A stretch of 64,000 nucleotides of DNA from Acinetobacter kanungonis (GTDB taxonomy: Bacteria; Pseudomonadota; Gammaproteobacteria; Pseudomonadales; Moraxellaceae), in contig NZ_JAACKC010000001.1 of assembly GCF_009939195.1 (NCBI RefSeq), positions 82,114 to 146,113 on the forward strand, written 5' to 3'. Below are positions 48,856 through 59,865 of this stretch, one piece after another. Each line of letters begins with the position of its first letter. Position 1 is the stretch's first letter. The notes below the pieces were generated by a model. That model did not search any database. It had not been told where the DNA came from and was given only the letters and a program-made list of their open reading frames with translations. The position numbers and the translations under genes are program-made.

Positions 48856-49872
48856 CTAAAATAAAAAGTCTCAGACAAACCCGGTACGGTTCAGAAACAC
48901 CAAACTATTCTAAATTCCAAACAGAAGCTTATTCTATTTATAAAGATCCGGTTTGGCGTGATGATTCAAGACGTAATAGAGCTGAATTGGAGCGAGTCAG
49001 CTTTTATCATTGTGACCAGATAGGTACAGCACAAACATTGAGTAATGCAGCAGGTGAATGTGTCTGGGAAATTACGCAGGATACGTGGGGTACTGCACTC
49101 GAGATTCAAATATTTAATAAAGACAATCCATTTGAGCAGAGTAATCTCAGATTCCAAGGTTAGTATTATGATCATGAAACAGGACTGCATTATAACCGTT
49201 ATCGTTATTATGAGCCGTATAGTGCAAGGTATATGAGTAAAGATCCGATTGGATTAGAAGGTGGATTAAATACTTCGGCGTATGTCAGTAACCCTACTCA
49301 TTGGGTGGACCCAATGGGGCTGCAGCCAGTAGGTGGAAAAAAATCAGGATTAGGTCTAGGTATATTATTACCTAATACAATGTCTGCTTTTGCTAAAAAG
49401 GCTGAAGATGCGAGAACTTTAAGATCACTGGGTGCGATTAGAAATAATAACCTAAAAGCAGTGGCAGTGGCAGTGGCTGGTTATGGACCTTATGCTGTGG
49501 CAGGGACAGCAGCTACTGGGTCAGCTGTGGCTCCAGCAGTTGGAAGATTGGCAGCACCATATATGGATACTGGAGCACAATTAGAAGGTGCAGGCTTAAC
49601 TGCTAAAACAGTAGGTATGGCTGCTGCAAAAAGTGCTGGAGTTTGAGGAGGAATAGATGCAAGTATACAAGCATGGCATTGTAAATGCATAAAGGATATT
49701 AATTATGTTCGTGTTGGTGGAGTTGCTGTAACAAGTGCTATTGCTAGTGGTTGGGGGGCCGGAACATCATCAGCAGCAGGTTTTGGGCAGTTGGGTGGAC
49801 TTAGTCTGGCTTAAAACTTACCTAAAATGGGGCAATTTGTAAAAAGTAATGCTTCTGGTCTTGTTATTCGCA

Positions 49873-49950
49873 AATGAGCAAATGATTGGGCAAGCTGGTT
49901 CAAGAGCAGTTAAAGCTGCAACTAATAAAGATAAACCAAGTAAGAAATAA
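49873..49950 (+). pseudogene. C-terminal fragment of an Rhs-associated toxin
   Basis: In another frame from the rhs remnant above, NEQMIGQAGSRAVKAATNKDKPSKK ends at 49950, immediately before the first small membrane-protein gene. It resembles the tail at 50395-50505 (NQAIMQQLGSKVAHGVINGNEKNKKFI), so both look like ends of related Rhs toxin domains. Confidence 0.55.
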
Positions 49951-49956
49951 GGCGTA

Positions 49957-50220
49957 ATGATGTTAACAATGCTAGTAGAAGTAATCATGAGTGTTTTTAT
50001 AGCGAACTTTAAAGTATCAGAGCATCCTATTCTTAATATAGTTATTAGAGGCTTTTTAATTGCAATAGTAATATTTGTTTTGGGTATATTTTCTGATATT
50101 AAGAATAGCAAGGAAATTTTTTTTATATTTGGTTTATCTGTAAGTTTGATTGGTGGTTTTTGTATAAGTCTTTTTCTTTTTCTTATTGATAAGTTGTTTA
50201 GCTATTTTGATAAGAAATAG
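49957..50220 (+). CDS. Small membrane protein, candidate Rhs-toxin immunity protein
   Basis: An 87-residue protein with about two to three hydrophobic segments (NIVIRGFLIAIVIFVLGIF, EIFFIFGLSVSLIGGFCISLFLFLI). It starts 7 bp after a toxin-tail stop, exactly where immunity genes lie in Rhs systems. A membrane location would suit protection from a membrane-acting toxin. Relatives are at 50223, 50524 and 50806. No known family recognised. Confidence 0.6.
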   Translation: MMLTMLVEVIMSVFIANFKVSEHPILNIVIRGFLIAIVIFVLGIFSDIKNSKEIFFIFGLSVSLIGGFCISLFLFLIDKLFSYFDKK

Positions 50221-50222
50221 TA

Positions 50223-50372
50223 ATGCTGACAATGCTAATTGAAGTGATCAAGAGTGTTTTTATAGCGAACTTTAAAGCAGTAGAGCATCCTATAATAAAT
50301 GTAATAGTAGGTGGTCTTTGGGGAGGGGCAACAGCAAAAGCAGCCAGTGTAGAGTTTATTGGGGCTACTTAA
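50223..50372 (+). pseudogene. Hybrid of immunity-gene start and toxin fragment
   Basis: The first ~29 codons (MLTMLIEVIKSVFIANFKAVEHPIINVIV) copy the start of the gene at 49957; the rest (GGLWGGATAKAASVEFIGAT) looks like a toxin-domain segment. This is a recombination junction, not an original gene. Confidence 0.6.
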
Positions 50373-50394
50373 GTTGTACAGGCTATAAAGAATG

Positions 50395-50505
50395 GGAGCT
50401 GGGGAGGTAAATATTTATGCTAACCAAGCTATTATGCAGCAGCTTGGTTCAAAAGTTGCTCATGGTGTAATTAATGGGAATGAAAAAAACAAAAAATTCA
50501 TCTAA
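50395..50505 (+). pseudogene. Displaced Rhs toxin tail
   Basis: Open frame GAGEVNIYANQAIMQQLGSK...KNKKFI ending at 50505, 18 bp before the next membrane-protein gene. No start codon or upstream domain; a fragment of a former rhs C-terminal module (orphan CT). Confidence 0.55.
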
Positions 50506-50523
50506 TTACCAAGAGAAATTAAC

Positions 50524-50796
50524 ATGCTTACTGTAATTGCAGAAACTATCATTTCATTTTTTGTCTCAACCTATGAGTCAAAAAAATATCCTTATTTAAC
50601 TTGTTTCGTTAAAGGCATGATTATTGGGTTATTTGCTTTTGTAACAACTAATGTAATTGATTTTATTAATAAAGATATGCTGCAGCTAAAGCAGCAAATC
50701 CTCTTTTTTTGTCTTTCGGTTGGTTTAGGAATAATTATGTTTTTATTTTTCTCATTTTTTACATGGCTTGAAAGAACAGATTTTAGCAAAAAATAA
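50524..50796 (+). CDS. Small membrane protein, divergent candidate immunity protein
   Basis: A 90-residue protein (MLTVIAETIISFFVSTYESKKYPYLTCFVKGMIIGLF...) of the same pattern as the gene at 49957 but strongly diverged, with membrane segments near 30-47 and 63-82. Paired with the toxin tail before it. Confidence 0.6.
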   Translation: MLTVIAETIISFFVSTYESKKYPYLTCFVKGMIIGLFAFVTTNVIDFINKDMLQLKQQILFFCLSVGLGIIMFLFFSFFTWLERTDFSKK

Positions 50797-50805
50797 GAAA
50801 AAAGT

Positions 50806-50897
50806 ATGTTAACGATCCTAGTAGAAGTAATCATGAGTGTTTTTATAGCGAATTTTAAAGCTTCGGAACATCCTATTGTTAATATTTTAGTCAGAGG
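50806..50897 (+). pseudogene. Truncated third copy of the immunity-type gene
   Basis: MLTILVEVIMSVFIANFKASEHPIVNILVRG, almost the start of the gene at 49957, is cut by the IS5-family element at 50898. Confidence 0.75.
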
Positions 50898-51936
50898 GGC
50901 TTTGTTGCACAAAGCTGTTCGTAAGGTCTGATTCAGCAATATAATTTCTGAATGAAGAAGCCTACACCCAAAACCTACCGTACAACCAACTGGTCCATAT
51001 ACAATCGAGCTCTCATTAATCGTGGGAATGTTGCCATTTGGTTTGATACCACGACTCAATGGTATGCTCAACCAAAAAGTAAACACGGTCGAAATCAAAC
51101 TTACTCGGATGCAGCCATCCAATGCTACCTCATGATTAAATTTCTATTCCGTTTGTCATTACGCATGGTCACAGGCTTTGTCCAAAGCCTGATTAAACTT
51201 TACGGATTAGATTGGACAGCTCCAGATTATTCAACTATTTGCAGGAGACAAAAGCATATTGATATTCAAATTAGCTATGAAAAGAGTTGCCATGGACTGC
51301 ATCTACTCGTCGATTCCACGGGCTTGAAGTTTTTAGGTGATGGTGAATGGAAACGTAAAAAGCATCAGCCTGAATATCGTCGCCAATGGCGTAAACTGCA
51401 TATAGGCATAGATGCTGAAACACTACAAATACGAGCTGTTCAGCTCACGACGAATAATGTCAGTGATTCACAGGTACTTGGTGATTTGCTTGATCAGATT
51501 CCACAAAATGAGCAGATTGACTCCGTATATACCGATGGCGCTTATGACACCAAGCAATGCCGTCAGGTCATTGCAGATCGGCAAGCACATGCAGTGATTC
51601 CACCCAGAAAAAATGCGAAGCCTTGGAAAGATAAAAAAGTTCATTCTCAGGAGCGAAATGAATTACTTCGAACAGTTACACGTTTAGGCAGGACATTATG
51701 GAAAAAATGGTCAGGCTATCATCGCCGAAGTTTGGTCGAAACCAAGATGTATTGCATTAAATTATTAGGCGATAAATTAATGGCAAGAAGCTTTCCTAGT
51801 CAGGTGAATGAAATTCATGCTCGCGTAGCAGTCCTCAATAGATTTACGGAATTAGGTCAGCCATATACCCAAGTTGTCACTTAAATTTTAGTAACTTAGG
51901 GTAACTCTGTCTTTAAAGGCTTTATGCAACAAAGCC
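50898..51936 (+). mobile_element. Intact IS5-family (IS903-group) insertion sequence
   Basis: 1039 bp with 17-bp terminal repeats GGCTTTGTTGCA[C/T]AAAG. It resembles Acinetobacter elements such as IS17/ISAba12-13 in size and ends, from memory. The 9-bp flanks (AGTCAGAGG and AGACTAAGT) do not match, so the element has no target duplication here and probably took part in a deletion. Confidence 0.9.
50952..51884 (+). CDS. IS5-family transposase
   Basis: A 310-residue DDE transposase: LLVDSTGLKFLGDGEWK (first Asp), VYTDGAYDTKQC (second Asp) and RRSLVETKMYCIKLLG (Glu). The frame is intact, so the element may be active. A decayed relative is at 16493-17320. Confidence 0.93.
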   Translation: MKKPTPKTYRTTNWSIYNRALINRGNVAIWFDTTTQWYAQPKSKHGRNQTYSDAAIQCYLMIKFLFRLSLRMVTGFVQSLIKLYGLDWTAPDYSTICRRQKHIDIQISYEKSCHGLHLLVDSTGLKFLGDGEWKRKKHQPEYRRQWRKLHIGIDAETLQIRAVQLTTNNVSDSQVLGDLLDQIPQNEQIDSVYTDGAYDTKQCRQVIADRQAHAVIPPRKNAKPWKDKKVHSQERNELLRTVTRLGRTLWKKWSGYHRRSLVETKMYCIKLLGDKLMARSFPSQVNEIHARVAVLNRFTELGQPYTQVVT

Positions 51937-52558
51937 AGACTAAGTTAAAGTGCGGGTTTAATTTTTATTTAAAAATGATATTGGAAAGATAAACGCTGAT
52001 TTTAGGAACTGTATATATACTTTCGTGTGGATCAAATCAAAGAAAAAGCATCTGAAACGGGTGTTCGAAAAAGAAGCCCCATGCATCATCTCCACTCAAA
52101 TACAAAATTAACAATTTAGCTTCAAGCAATTTCGGACCAATGATCTAGCAGTAACAACCAATTCAATAACAATCAATAAGCCGTATTGCAGAGCAATCCA
52201 TTCTTCAAGCTGTCCGAAATCTGCGCCGTGCTCAATAAAGAGCAAGGAATATATAGCAATTGAACCTGAAATTTCCCTTAGCTCATAAGTTTCTGCTAGG
52301 CGTTTTGAACAAAACTCTCCTCAAAGGCAACCCGCTCATATATCAAATTACGCAATGATGAATCATCGCATTTGAAGTATTAACAACAGAGCAATATATG
52401 AATTTTGTTAAGGAGAGATCTATTCCAGTTCATCGAGTCTATGAGTTGGTCTGAATATTGCTTAACTGTAGATAATGGTGCGTTTTGTGAAGGTGATTTA
52501 TTTTTTGAATCAATTTGGATCAAAAGTAGTACTAAACAAAGTCAAGCATGGAGAAAAA
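51937..52558. other. Junction region between the IS element and ureE
   Basis: About 620 bp with no intact gene. It has a leftward fragment at 52108-52320 (separate entry). The rest is AT-rich; it should hold the ureE promoter. Confidence 0.5.
52108..52320 (-). pseudogene. Fragment of an unidentified gene
   Basis: An open 70-codon frame without a start, reading ...CSKRLAETYELREISGSIAIYSLLFIEHG...LEEWIALQYGLLIVIELVVTARSLV and ending at a TAA. The even, protein-like composition suggests a coding remnant, but I do not recognise the family. It may be the end of a gene lost when the IS rearranged the area. Confidence 0.35.
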
Positions 52559-53041
52559 ATGGAAATTTATACTCAACGATTAGAAGCAGTTACAGAAAAT
52601 TGTGACTTTGATGTCATTGAGCTGACTTTCGATACGCGCCAAAAGAGCCGTTTTCGTGCAACTTTAAAAAATGGGATAGATATTGGTGCAGATTTGCCGC
52701 GCACAGGCATTTTACGCAGTGGGTCATATATTTCAACGGAGAGCGGAAATATTCTTAAAGTTGAAGCGAAACCAGAAAAACTGATGAAAGTTTCGGCTCA
52801 GCAAGAATTTGATTTATTAAAAGCGGCATATCATCTCGGCAATCGTCACGTTCCCTTAATGTTGACGCCAACAGCATTATATTTCGAACCAGATCATGTA
52901 CTGGCTGAAATGGTAGTGGGTTTGGGATTAAACGTTGCAGAGGTAGATCATCCTTTTGAACCTGAAAGCGGTGCTTATGCACAACATCAACATGATCATC
53001 GCTTAAGCCCAATCAAGACTTTACATCATGTCCATCACTAA
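52559..53041 (+). CDS. ureE: Urease nickel metallochaperone UreE
   Basis: A 160-residue protein that delivers nickel to the apo-urease/UreDFG complex. N-terminal peptide-binding domain and C-terminal metal domain, ending in a modest His cluster ([19 protein letters not shown]). ATG at 52559 follows GGAG. UreF overlaps it by 14 bp. It heads the locus, upstream of the structural genes. Confidence 0.93.
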   Translation: MEIYTQRLEAVTENCDFDVIELTFDTRQKSRFRATLKNGIDIGADLPRTGILRSGSYISTESGNILKVEAKPEKLMKVSAQQEFDLLKAAYHLGNRHVPLMLTPTALYFEPDHVLAEMVVGLGLNVAEVDHPFEPESGAYAQHQHDHRLSPIKTLHHVHH

Positions 53042-53693
53042 TCCATCACAACTGCTCAGCCTGTTGACCTTGTCATCAACTGCGTTACCGATAGGAGCCT
53101 ATTGCTATTCGCAAGGCGTGGAAAGTGCCATTGATCGAGGGCTGATTCATGATGAAGCCTCCAGCATTGCTTATTTTGAAGAGGTGCTGGAAATGCTCTT
53201 GGTTCGTTTTGAGTTGCCAGTGCTGAAACGTTTAATGCAATACAGTGATGACGAAGAAAATTTCACTTACTGGGCAAACTTTTACCGCGCCAGCCGTGAG
53301 AGTAAAGAGTTACTGGCGGAATCGAAGCAGTTGGCATTTTCTTTAAATGCATGGATTAGAGACGTATTAAAGCAACCCGTTAGAGTGAAAAAACAGCTGG
53401 GCTTTGTTCCAGTGTATGGAAGCCTGTGTGGCACCTTGAGGCTAAATCAATCCGAAGTACTTACAGCGTATACCTTTACCGTTTTAGAAAATCAGGTCTT
53501 GGCGGCAGTCAAAACCGTACCGCTTGGGCAGATGAGTGGTCAGCGTATTTTGTGGCATTTACATGCACTTATTCCCGCAGCAATTGCGCGTGCATTGGCG
53601 TTGCAAGACACTGAAATCAGTAGTGCCTTACCGCAATATGCCATGCTGAGTATGCACCACGAGACCCAATATTCAAGACTATTCAGATCATAA
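53028..53693 (+). CDS. ureF: Urease accessory protein UreF
   Basis: A 221-residue all-helical accessory protein that regulates UreG GTPase during active-site assembly. The start region [29 protein letters not shown] is typical. Overlaps ureE, 17 bp before ureG. Confidence 0.93.
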   Translation: MSITNPSQLLSLLTLSSTALPIGAYCYSQGVESAIDRGLIHDEASSIAYFEEVLEMLLVRFELPVLKRLMQYSDDEENFTYWANFYRASRESKELLAESKQLAFSLNAWIRDVLKQPVRVKKQLGFVPVYGSLCGTLRLNQSEVLTAYTFTVLENQVLAAVKTVPLGQMSGQRILWHLHALIPAAIARALALQDTEISSALPQYAMLSMHHETQYSRLFRS

Positions 53694-53710
53694 TTTTAAG
53701 AGGAAAAAAC

Positions 53711-54325
53711 ATGTCACAACGTAGCCCATTACGTGTAGGAATTGGTGGACCAGTCGGGTCAGGTAAAACAGCGCTAACTTTGAATTTATGTCAGGCCTTG
53801 CGTGAAAAATATAATATGGCGGTCGTCACCAATGACATTTATACCAAAGAAGATTCAAACTTTTTAACCCGCAATGAAGCCATGTCTCCAGAGCGTATTG
53901 TGGGTGTCGAAACTGGCGGTTGCCCGCATACCGCTATTCGTGAAGATGCCTCTATTAACCTCGCAGCAATTGATGATTTATGCGAAAAGTTTGATGGGCT
54001 TGAGCTGATTATTATTGAAAGTGGTGGGGATAATTTGGCGGCAACGTTTAGTCCTGAGCTTTCAGATTTAACCCTATATGTGATTGATGTAGCGGGGGGG
54101 GAAAAGATTCCACGTAAAGGTGGTCCAGGCATTACCAAATCTGATTTGTTGATTATCAATAAAACCGACTTGGCACCGATGGTCGGCGCAAATTTAAGTG
54201 TGATGGACCAAGATGCTAAACGTATGCGTGGTGATAAGCCGTTCTTGTTTAGCAATATGAAAACCAAAGAAGGTCTGGAAATTATTATTTCGTTCATTGA
54301 AAAACAAGGTCTATTCAAAGCGTAA
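53711..54325 (+). CDS. ureG: Urease accessory GTPase UreG
   Basis: A 204-residue SIMIBI GTPase that drives nickel insertion. P-loop [28 protein letters not shown], the metal motif [15 protein letters not shown], and the guanine-specificity motif NKTDLAP are present. Confidence 0.96.
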   Translation: MSQRSPLRVGIGGPVGSGKTALTLNLCQALREKYNMAVVTNDIYTKEDSNFLTRNEAMSPERIVGVETGGCPHTAIREDASINLAAIDDLCEKFDGLELIIIESGGDNLAATFSPELSDLTLYVIDVAGGEKIPRKGGPGITKSDLLIINKTDLAPMVGANLSVMDQDAKRMRGDKPFLFSNMKTKEGLEIIISFIEKQGLFKA

Positions 54326-54339
54326 TTCGGGGAAACACA

Positions 54340-54906
54340 ATGACTTATTTAAAAAGAACTATCGCCACTTTCGCCGCAGCTTTTCCAATGTGGGCAATGG
54401 CACATCCCGGTCATGAACAACAGAATAGTTTTCTGACGGGCTTTATTCATCCCTTTACTGGAATTGATCACCTCACCATGGCAATCGCTTTTGGTGTGCT
54501 GCTGTGGTCAGCGGCTAATCGTTGGAAAGTAGGCGGATTGTTGGGTTTAGTTGTTGCCATGATTGCAGGTTTTAGCCTTGGACAGTTGCATATGGTTTCT
54601 ACGAATATTGCTGAGTACGGCATTGTTTTCTCCTTATCTGTTCTTGCCATTGCCCTATGGACCAAAGCCAATCGACTGTTTGCAGTTGCGACCATGGTTT
54701 TAGCAAGTTTTCATGGCATGGCGCATGGTGCCGAATTGAGTCATTCAGGTCATGTGATCGGTTTAGTCTTCGGTATGGTTGTTGCTATGTCTTGCATCTA
54801 CGCAGGTGGCTTGAGTTTAGGTGCTTTGGTACAAAAATATGTGCCACATGGTAAGAAAATTGTCGGTGGAATTGCCGCCGTTGTTGCATTGATTGGTTTG
54901 GCTTAA
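54340..54906 (+). CDS. ureJ: HupE/UreJ-family nickel permease
   Basis: A 188-residue membrane protein with about six segments. The metal signature HPGHEQ...HPFTGIDHLTMA is at residues 22-47, with a second His pair in MAHGAELSHSGH. It probably imports nickel for urease. It is embedded in the urease gene row. Confidence 0.9.
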   Translation: MTYLKRTIATFAAAFPMWAMAHPGHEQQNSFLTGFIHPFTGIDHLTMAIAFGVLLWSAANRWKVGGLLGLVVAMIAGFSLGQLHMVSTNIAEYGIVFSLSVLAIALWTKANRLFAVATMVLASFHGMAHGAELSHSGHVIGLVFGMVVAMSCIYAGGLSLGALVQKYVPHGKKIVGGIAAVVALIGLA

Positions 54907-54977
54907 TGATTTTCAGGTCGTTTTGATGTACAAGTTTAAGCACACCAGATTATTGGTATTCATCACGCAGAGGAAGC

Positions 54978-55856
54978 ATGCAGGATTTAACTGTCAGTCG
55001 AACGCATGATGCTCAATTATGGTTTGCCAAGTTGGAACTCGGTTTTCAGGCTCAAAAAGAGCCTGAATGCACGGTGTTACATCACCGCAAACATTATGGT
55101 CCTGTGCGGGTACAAAAAATGCTTTGGCCTGAAAAAACAGGGGTTTGTCATGCCATTATTGTGCATCCACCTGCGGGTATTGCGGGTGGGGATCACCTGA
55201 CTTTTGATATGTCTGTCGATGCGCAGGCACATGCCTTAGTGACCACCCCGGGCGCAGGTAAATGGTACAAAACCAATGGTAAAAAGGCTTATCAGCATAT
55301 CAATATTAGTTTGAATGCTGATGCTATTTTTGAATGGTTGCCGCAAGAAACCATGCTGTTTAATGGTGCGAATGCGCATTCAGAAACCATCATCCATTTG
55401 GATCAGGCAGCCAGTTTTATTGGTTGGGACATGTTGGTGATTGGTCGCCAAGCACGTGAAGAGCAATTTAGTGATGGTGCCTATATCAACCAGTTCAAAC
55501 TGTTCCGTAATCAGATTTTATTGGTGGCCGATACCTTAAGTTTTAAGGGAAATGACCGTTGGTTAAGTTCATGCCTAGGCATGCATGGCCAATCTGTGAT
55601 GGGGAGTTTCTGGGCAGTTCCACCTACTCAATATCGTGCCAGTCTAGATTTAGAACAGCATCTGGATTTAATCCGTGAACTGATGATGCGTATGGATGTA
55701 CCCGTCACCTTAACGGTTTTGGATGATGTGATTTGTGCACGCTTTTTGGGGAATGATGTTCGGCAATGTCATGATGCCTTTGCTGCCATCAGAGCTAGAT
55801 TGAGACGCTATTGGTACGATCTGGATGAAGAATTTCCACGTATTTGGAGAACTTAA
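54978..55856 (+). CDS. ureD: Urease accessory protein UreD
   Basis: A 292-residue scaffold protein (UreD/UreH) that forms the UreDFG activation complex on apo-urease. [14 protein letters not shown] and [12 protein letters not shown] are family motifs. It starts the second half of the locus (ureDABC); 71 bp separate it from ureJ and 101 bp from ureA, so separate promoters are possible. Confidence 0.93.
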   Translation: MQDLTVSRTHDAQLWFAKLELGFQAQKEPECTVLHHRKHYGPVRVQKMLWPEKTGVCHAIIVHPPAGIAGGDHLTFDMSVDAQAHALVTTPGAGKWYKTNGKKAYQHINISLNADAIFEWLPQETMLFNGANAHSETIIHLDQAASFIGWDMLVIGRQAREEQFSDGAYINQFKLFRNQILLVADTLSFKGNDRWLSSCLGMHGQSVMGSFWAVPPTQYRASLDLEQHLDLIRELMMRMDVPVTLTVLDDVICARFLGNDVRQCHDAFAAIRARLRRYWYDLDEEFPRIWRT

Positions 55857-55957
55857 AGTCATTTTAGCCTGTAATTTCAAGACCAAATGACACAACGTAA
55901 TTTTGGTCATGCACGGCTCATGAGCGAAGCATCTCCACGTTTAAATAGGTAAAAGAT

Positions 55958-56260
55958 ATGGAATTAAATCCAACAGAAAAAGACAAACTTTTAATTTTTA
56001 CTGCGGGCTTGGTTGCAGAGCGCCGTAAAGCACGTGGTTTAAAGCTGAATTATCCTGAAGCGATTGCGTATATTTCTGCCGCCTTATTAGAAGGCGCACG
56101 TGATGGCATGAGCGTAAGCGAACTGATGCATTACGGCACGACTTTACTGAGTCGTCATGATGTGATGGATGGCATTGCAGAAATGATTGTTGAAGTCCAA
56201 GTTGAAGCAACCTTTCCAGATGGCTCAAAACTGGTGACCGTACATCAACCGATTATGTAA
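55958..56260 (+). CDS. ureA: Urease gamma subunit
   Basis: A 100-residue structural subunit ([39 protein letters not shown]...). Standard length. Nineteen bases separate it from ureB. Confidence 0.97.
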   Translation: MELNPTEKDKLLIFTAGLVAERRKARGLKLNYPEAIAYISAALLEGARDGMSVSELMHYGTTLLSRHDVMDGIAEMIVEVQVEATFPDGSKLVTVHQPIM

Positions 56261-56279
56261 AGAACAATAAGGAATAAAG

Positions 56280-56588
56280 ATGATTCCAGGTGAAGTAATT
56301 ACGCCAGATCGCGATATTGAGTTAAATGTTGGACGTGAAACCCTAAAAATAACGGTTGCGAATGCTGGGGATCGACCGATTCAAATTGGTTCACATTTTC
56401 ACTTTTATGAAGCCAATGATGCTTTGCAATTTGAGCGCGAGCGTGCCAAAGGCTACCGTTTGAATATTGCAGCGGGCACCGCAGTACGTTTTGAGCCAGG
56501 TCAGAGCCGAGATGTCGAATTGGTGGCATTAGCAGGAAAGCGTGAAGTGTATGGCTTTGCGGGTCGAGTGATGGGGAAACTTGACTAA
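56280..56588 (+). CDS. ureB: Urease beta subunit
   Basis: A 102-residue subunit starting [16 protein letters not shown]; the motif [10 protein letters not shown] is diagnostic. It pairs with UreA and UreC in the (ABC)3 enzyme. Confidence 0.97.
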   Translation: MIPGEVITPDRDIELNVGRETLKITVANAGDRPIQIGSHFHFYEANDALQFERERAKGYRLNIAAGTAVRFEPGQSRDVELVALAGKREVYGFAGRVMGKLD

Positions 56589-56627
56589 GTCGGGCCATCA
56601 AAATCTTTTAAGAATTTAGAGTAATCT

Positions 56628-58331
56628 ATGATGAAAATGTCACGTCGTGCATATGCGGAAATGTTCGGACCAACCGTAGGGGATCGTGTTCGCTTGGCGG
56701 ATACGGAACTGTTTATTGAAGTCGAACAAGACCTGACCACTTATGGTGAAGAAGTTAAATTCGGTGGCGGTAAAGTCATTCGAGACGGCATGGGGCAGTC
56801 CCAATTATTGGCAGATGATGTTGCCGATACCGTCATTACCAATGCGCTCATTGTCGATTGGTGGGGCATTGTGAAAGCCGATGTCGGTTTAAAGAATGGG
56901 CGTATCTGGAAAATTGGCAAGGCAGGAAATCCTGATATACAGCCCAATATCACCATTCCGTTGGGAGCTGCCACGGAAGTAATTGCGGGGGAAGGTCAAA
57001 TTCTCACCGCAGGTGGCATTGACACACATATTCACTGGATTTGCCCGCAACAGGTAGAAACTGCACTCATGTCAGGTACAACCACCATGATTGGTGGCGG
57101 AACAGGTCCAGCAGCGGGCACATCCGCAACCACGGTTACACCGGGACCATGGCATATTGCGACCATGTTGCAAGCCATCGATGATTTACCCATGAATATT
57201 GGGCTATTGGGCAAAGGAAATTTGAGTTTGCCTGATCCTATCCGTGAACAGATTGAAGCGGGCGTCGTGGGTTTAAAACTGCATGAAGATTGGGGTTCAA
57301 CCCCTGCTGCCATCGATAATTGTTTAACAGTTGCCGATGAATACGATGTTCAGGTTGCCATTCATACCGATACTTTAAATGAAAGTGGCTTCTTGGAAGA
57401 AACGCTGGCGGCATTTAAGCAGCGTACCATTCATACCTATCATACCGAAGGTGCGGGTGGTGGGCATGCCCCTGATATTTTAAAAGCCATTGGTCAAGCC
57501 AATGTGTTGCCATCTTCAACCAATCCCACCCGACCTTATACCGTCAATACCATTGATGAGCATTTGGACATGCTGATGGTGTGTCATCATTTAGATCCTG
57601 CAATTTCAGAAGATGTTGCGTTTGCCGAAAGTCGAATTCGTCGTGAAACCATTGCCGCGGAAGATATTTTGCAAGATTTGGGCGCAATTTCCATGATGTC
57701 GTCCGATTCACAGGCAATGGGGCGTGTGGGCGAAGTGATTATTCGTACATGGCAAACGGCACATAAAATGAAAGTGCAGCGTGGACCGCTGGAAGGTGAT
57801 ACGCCACATACCGATAATCAACGGGTCAAACGTTATATTGCGAAATATACAATTAACCCTGCTATTACCCATGGTTTGAGTCATGAAGTCGGCTCGGTTG
57901 AAGAAGGTAAGCTGGCAGACTTGGTGCTGTGGAAACCTGCATTTTTTGGTGTTAAACCTGCCATGATTATTAAAGGCGGTATGATTGCAGCAGCGCCAAT
58001 GGGTGATATTAATGCGTCCATTCCAACACCTCAGCCTGTGCATTACCGTCCCATGTTTGGCGCAAATGCGCGCGGTGTGCATAACACCTGCATTACCTTC
58101 TTGTCGCAGGCTGGAATTAATAATGGTGTAGCGGAAAAATTAGGTTTGAAAAAAATCATTTCTGCATGTAAAAACACGCGCAATATTTCTAAAGCCGATA
58201 TGAAGCACAACTCCTATACACCAGTGATGGAAGTTGATCCAGAAATTTATGAAGTACGGGCAGATGGCGTGCATTTGACTTGTGAACCCGCAGAAGTATT
58301 GCCTATGGCACAGCGTTATTTCTTATTTTAA
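56628..58331 (+). CDS. ureC: Urease alpha (catalytic) subunit
   Basis: A 567-residue nickel amidohydrolase that splits urea to ammonia and carbamate. Nickel ligands: HIH in [14 protein letters not shown], the carbamylated Lys in GLKLHEDWG, His in [11 protein letters not shown] and [12 protein letters not shown], Asp in [13 protein letters not shown]. The catalytic flap His is in MVCHHLDP. All are intact. Start may be 56628 or the next Met codons. Confidence 0.97.
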   Translation: MMKMSRRAYAEMFGPTVGDRVRLADTELFIEVEQDLTTYGEEVKFGGGKVIRDGMGQSQLLADDVADTVITNALIVDWWGIVKADVGLKNGRIWKIGKAGNPDIQPNITIPLGAATEVIAGEGQILTAGGIDTHIHWICPQQVETALMSGTTTMIGGGTGPAAGTSATTVTPGPWHIATMLQAIDDLPMNIGLLGKGNLSLPDPIREQIEAGVVGLKLHEDWGSTPAAIDNCLTVADEYDVQVAIHTDTLNESGFLEETLAAFKQRTIHTYHTEGAGGGHAPDILKAIGQANVLPSSTNPTRPYTVNTIDEHLDMLMVCHHLDPAISEDVAFAESRIRRETIAAEDILQDLGAISMMSSDSQAMGRVGEVIIRTWQTAHKMKVQRGPLEGDTPHTDNQRVKRYIAKYTINPAITHGLSHEVGSVEEGKLADLVLWKPAFFGVKPAMIIKGGMIAAAPMGDINASIPTPQPVHYRPMFGANARGVHNTCITFLSQAGINNGVAEKLGLKKIISACKNTRNISKADMKHNSYTPVMEVDPEIYEVRADGVHLTCEPAEVLPMAQRYFLF

Positions 58332-58356
58332 AAATATCGGATTGTATTAATGGTTT

Positions 58357-58387
58357 AAAAAAGCCCACCTACTTAGGTGGGCTTTTT
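58357..58387 (+). terminator. Terminator of the urease operon
   Basis: AAGCCCACCT / AGGTGGGCTT stem with an ACTT loop and TTTT tail, 25 bp after ureC. Confidence 0.85.
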
Positions 58388-58436
58388 ATCATGCTTCTTT
58401 AACACAGGCTAATGAGGCATTGAAAGCAGGGGATTA

Positions 58437-59847
<1,411 letters not shown>

Positions 59848-59865
59848 GTTCTTTTATGTTTTATA

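Larger units (their letters stand above)
47586..48893 (+). mobile_element. IS3-family insertion sequence inside the rhs gene
   Basis: 1308 bp with 26-bp imperfect inverted repeats (TGAAC[T/C]GTACCGG... ending ...GTTCA), TG/CA termini and a 3-bp target duplication GAA (47583-47585 / 48894-48896). It carries the two overlapping reading frames of IS3 elements. The duplication shows it transposed directly into rhs. Confidence 0.92.
47064..49814 (+). pseudogene. rhs-type polymorphic toxin gene, chimeric and inactivated
   Basis: Core Rhs parts are recognisable: DNLNRLVRTDLNGQITEYGYDAFGRR upstream of the IS3 insertion and [36 protein letters not shown] downstream (about 49161-49270), followed by a variable C-terminal toxin region. 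Removing the IS and one GAA duplication restores the frame (IQLIE-TPNYSKF). Lesions: TAA at 47232, TAG at 49161 (probably a former Gln codon before YYD), TGA at 49644 in the toxin part, and stop at ~49812. The first ~85 codons (MIKIEGRIINLQ..., ALTASSSAATNAP) do not look like an Rhs N-terminus; the gene is a fusion that lost most YD repeats. Confidence 0.82.

Noticed and set aside
49960..50897. Repeated ~90-bp blocks that might be taken for a CRISPR or other repeat array
   Set aside because: The copies are unevenly spaced, too long for CRISPR repeats, and each encodes the same protein start (MLTxLxEVIxSVFIANFK), so they are gene duplications.
50592..51122. 176-codon minus-strand open frame across the membrane-protein gene and the IS end
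   Set aside because: It spans an IS boundary and is antisense to two real frames.
50889..51945. Target-site duplication of the intact IS5-family element
   Set aside because: The 9-bp and shorter flanks were compared and do not match.
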